29,809 nt of DNA from Eubacteriales bacterium (GTDB taxonomy: Bacteria; Bacillota_A; Clostridia; Christensenellales; Aristaeellaceae), in assembly GCA_028692205.1 (NCBI GenBank), contig JAQUXV010000006.1, positions 1 to 29,809 on the forward strand. Direction: 5' to 3'. Numbering within the stretch: the first letter of the stretch is position 1; every line of letters begins with the position of its first letter. This document shows positions 28,225 through 29,809 of the stretch, piece after piece. Below the pieces are notes generated by a model. The model was not told the DNA's origin and did no database searches. It was given only the letters and a program-made list of their open reading frames with translations. A program made the position numbers and the translations under genes.

Positions 28225-29809
28225 ATGATCTATACCCTTTCCGATCGCAACGACATTACCCGGGACGCGCAGGAGCCGACGCGCTGGCCCGGTGGGCTGA
28301 TGCTGACGGGCAACGCGCGGGCGCATCTGTGGCGCGTGGCGCTGTACGACGGCGGCGTCCCGATTGACTTGAACGGTATGACGGCGGTTGCCAAGTTCCG
28401 CCGCAGTGCCGACGACGTGACAGTGGTGCAGGCCGCGGCGATCAGCGGCAACGAGATCAGCGTGCAGCTGGCACAGGATTGCTACCGCTATGCCGGACAG
28501 CTGAAGGGCATGCTGGAGGTGACCGGCGGTGAAGGCGATGAGGCTGTGGTGCTGACGGCCAAGGTAACTTACTTCGACATTCTGGCAGGTGCGGGCGACC
28601 AGCTGAGCGACCCGGAAAACATGATCCCTTCCATGGGGGAGATCGTCGCCCGGATGGAGGAGATGGAACAGCTGGCGCTGGACGCGGAGGACGCCGCTGA
28701 AAGCGCCAACGACGCTGCGGAAACGGCGGACGCCGCTGCCGGATCGGCGAACACCGCAGCGGGAGCCGCGAATACCGCGGCCGGAAACGCGCAGGCGCAG
28801 GCCGACGCGCTGGCCTCCATTGCCGCGGAGGCGGAAACCCTTGACGCGGGCAGCACGGCCACCGCGCAGATCACCGCCGACGCGGGCGACGGGCATAAAA
28901 TCATTCAGATTGGCGTACCGCGCGGCAACACGGGCGATAAGGGCGAACGTGGGACCCTGCCGTGGTACGGTACCGCCATCACGGGCAACAGCAGCGAACC
29001 CGCGGCCTATGCAACCGGGCTGCCGCTGGTAAACGCGGGCGACATCTACCTCTACACGGGTAGTGATTCGGCCAGCGTGGGGAACGAATATATATGCACG
29101 TTGGGCGGTGACGCGACGACCGCGCTGTGGGTATACCTGCGAAACAGCCAGGGCGTGCCGGGCGCGGGCAACGTGAGCTACGTAGACGGCCAAAGCCCGG
29201 ACGCAGACGGCAACGTCGCCCTGAATGCCGCAAGCAGGGTGGCTGCCGCGACTGCCGGTGATTTCGCGAGCTTGGATTCCGAAGGGAATCTGACGGATAG
29301 CGGCCACAAGCACAGCGATTACGCATCCTCCGGGCAGGGCGAAAAGGCCGACAACGCCGTTTCGTTCAGCATTGACCAGAGCGCCCGGACAGACGCGGAA
29401 AAGGCCAGAGCGCGGAGCAACATTCTGGCGGCATCTGTTCAGGAGCTGCTCGAAAAGACCGGCTACGGCATTTACAGCGGGCTTGATGTTGCCGCGCAGG
29501 CCGCCCCGAATATGACGGTAACGATTCCTGTGGGAATCGCCTATCTGCCGGATGGCACGCGGGTTACTCCGGCGACGGTTGCGGTGCTTGCGGTTAATGC
29601 TGCGAACGCGACGCTTGACCGTATCGACATTGTGTATGTGAGCAGCGCGGGTGTGACAAGCTATCTCGCCGGTACCGCGGCGGCATCGCCCGAAGCGCCT
29701 GCCGTGCCAAACGATGGGCTGCTGATTGCCGAGATCATGGTAGGCGCGGGCGTGACAACGATTACGGATGACGATATCAGTCATGACGGGGTTCAATATA
29801 TCATCAGCA
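28225..29809 (+). CDS. BppU-type baseplate/tail fibre protein, partial (runs off window)
   Basis: An open frame of 528 codons from the ATG at 28225 (AGGAGG 6 nt upstream) with no stop before the window end. Residues ~30-120 match the N-terminal domain of baseplate upper proteins (VPIDLNGMTAVAKFRRSADD, then GQLKGMLEV and AKVTYFDIL). Residues ~140-205 are an Ala-rich heptad-like repeat region (ESANDAAETADAAAGSANTA). A short collagen-like stretch (GVPRGNTGDKGERG) at ~230-243 follows, then beta-rich fibre domains. It should be trimeric and carry the receptor-binding end. The C-terminus is unseen. Confidence 0.88.
   Translation, partial: MIYTLSDRNDITRDAQEPTRWPGGLMLTGNARAHLWRVALYDGGVPIDLNGMTAVAKFRRSADDVTVVQAAAISGNEISVQLAQDCYRYAGQLKGMLEVTGGEGDEAVVLTAKVTYFDILAGAGDQLSDPENMIPSMGEIVARMEEMEQLALDAEDAAESANDAAETADAAAGSANTAAGAANTAAGNAQAQADALASIAAEAETLDAGSTATAQITADAGDGHKIIQIGVPRGNTGDKGERGTLPWYGTAITGNSSEPAAYATGLPLVNAGDIYLYTGSDSASVGNEYICTLGGDATTALWVYLRNSQGVPGAGNVSYVDGQSPDADGNVALNAASRVAAATAGDFASLDSEGNLTDSGHKHSDYASSGQGEKADNAVSFSIDQSARTDAEKARARSNILAASVQELLEKTGYGIYSGLDVAAQAAPNMTVTIPVGIAYLPDGTRVTPATVAVLAVNAANATLDRIDIVYVSSAGVTSYLAGTAAASPEAPAVPNDGLLIAEIMVGAGVTTITDDDISHDGVQYIIS

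Larger units (their letters stand above)
677..29809. mobile_element. Prophage of HK97-like siphovirus type (left part, runs off window)
   Basis: A continuous phage gene order is present: integrase, repressor, early DNA-binding and replication genes, SSB, late regulator, HNH, terminase, portal, protease, capsid, connectors, tail, tape measure, distal tail, tip and baseplate/fibre. The left boundary is inferred at tRNA-Pro. No lysis genes, portal defects or truncated structural genes are seen, so the element looks intact as far as the window reaches. Confidence 0.9.

Noticed and set aside
27964..29796. Long antisense open frame (610 codons) opposite the baseplate gene
   Set aside because: Its sequence is Arg/His/Gly-biased without domain features. 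The plus frame has a BppU domain, a good ribosome binding site and no stop.

Overview
The window is the left part of an integrated tailed phage (prophage) in a GC-rich chromosome. The likely host is a Clostridia-type Bacillota, from the strong AGGAGG-type ribosome binding sites, frequent GTG/TTG starts, consensus TTGACA/TATAAT promoters and the HK97-like siphophage gene set; this is inference, because no host marker gene is complete. The host part is only the first ~680 bases: the 5' end of a MATE-family efflux gene on the minus strand (1-110), then a promoter and two tRNA genes, Thr(CGT) and Pro(CGG), ended by a hairpin terminator. The prophage appears to begin at the 3' end of tRNA-Pro. The right attachment site, the lysis genes and the end of the baseplate/fibre gene lie beyond the window.

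Layout. 1000-4945 (minus strand): an AT-rich two-TM protein, a tyrosine integrase, a secreted protein and a cI-like repressor, which together form the lysogeny module with two moron-like genes. 4946-5185: divergent control region with a TTGACA-N18-TATAAT early promoter and repeated AAGTGT motifs. 5186-11569 (plus): two small DNA-binding proteins, a fused primase/Toprim/ATPase protein, a zinc-ribbon peptide, a DUF3102 protein, an ORF6C-domain protein, a small phage protein, SSB and a sigma-region-4-like HTH regulator. 11567-11790: a helically phased array of TGACA hexamers followed by hairpins. 11805-17583: HNH nuclease, small and large terminase, portal, ClpP-like protease and HK97-fold capsid. 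17666-21802: a small Cys-motif protein, a head fibre protein, connectors, tail completion proteins, the major tail protein and a tail chaperone pair made by predicted -1 frameshifting. 21848-24655: tape measure. 24777-25494 (minus): a HicAB toxin-antitoxin pair inserted in the tail operon. 25599-end (plus): distal tail protein, tail endopeptidase/tip-like protein with HxH motifs, and a BppU-type baseplate/fibre protein that runs off the window.

How it works together. The integrase and repressor keep the lysogen. The rightward early promoter drives replication genes. The HTH regulator at 11078 sits directly before the phased repeat array, the HNH gene and the terminase, so the array is a good candidate for a late-promoter or packaging-initiation site. 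The head and tail genes follow the standard siphophage order.

Most unusual features: (1) the TGACA array with 21/10-bp spacing; (2) five copies of a GC-rich hairpin element, four of which sit just after the stop codon of a gene in the sense direction; (3) a shared Ig-like domain on the C-termini of both the head fibre and major tail proteins, each followed by that hairpin element; (4) a textbook A AAA AAC frameshift site with a 7-bp stem 7 nt downstream; (5) HicAB bounded by a strong terminator inside the tail operon.
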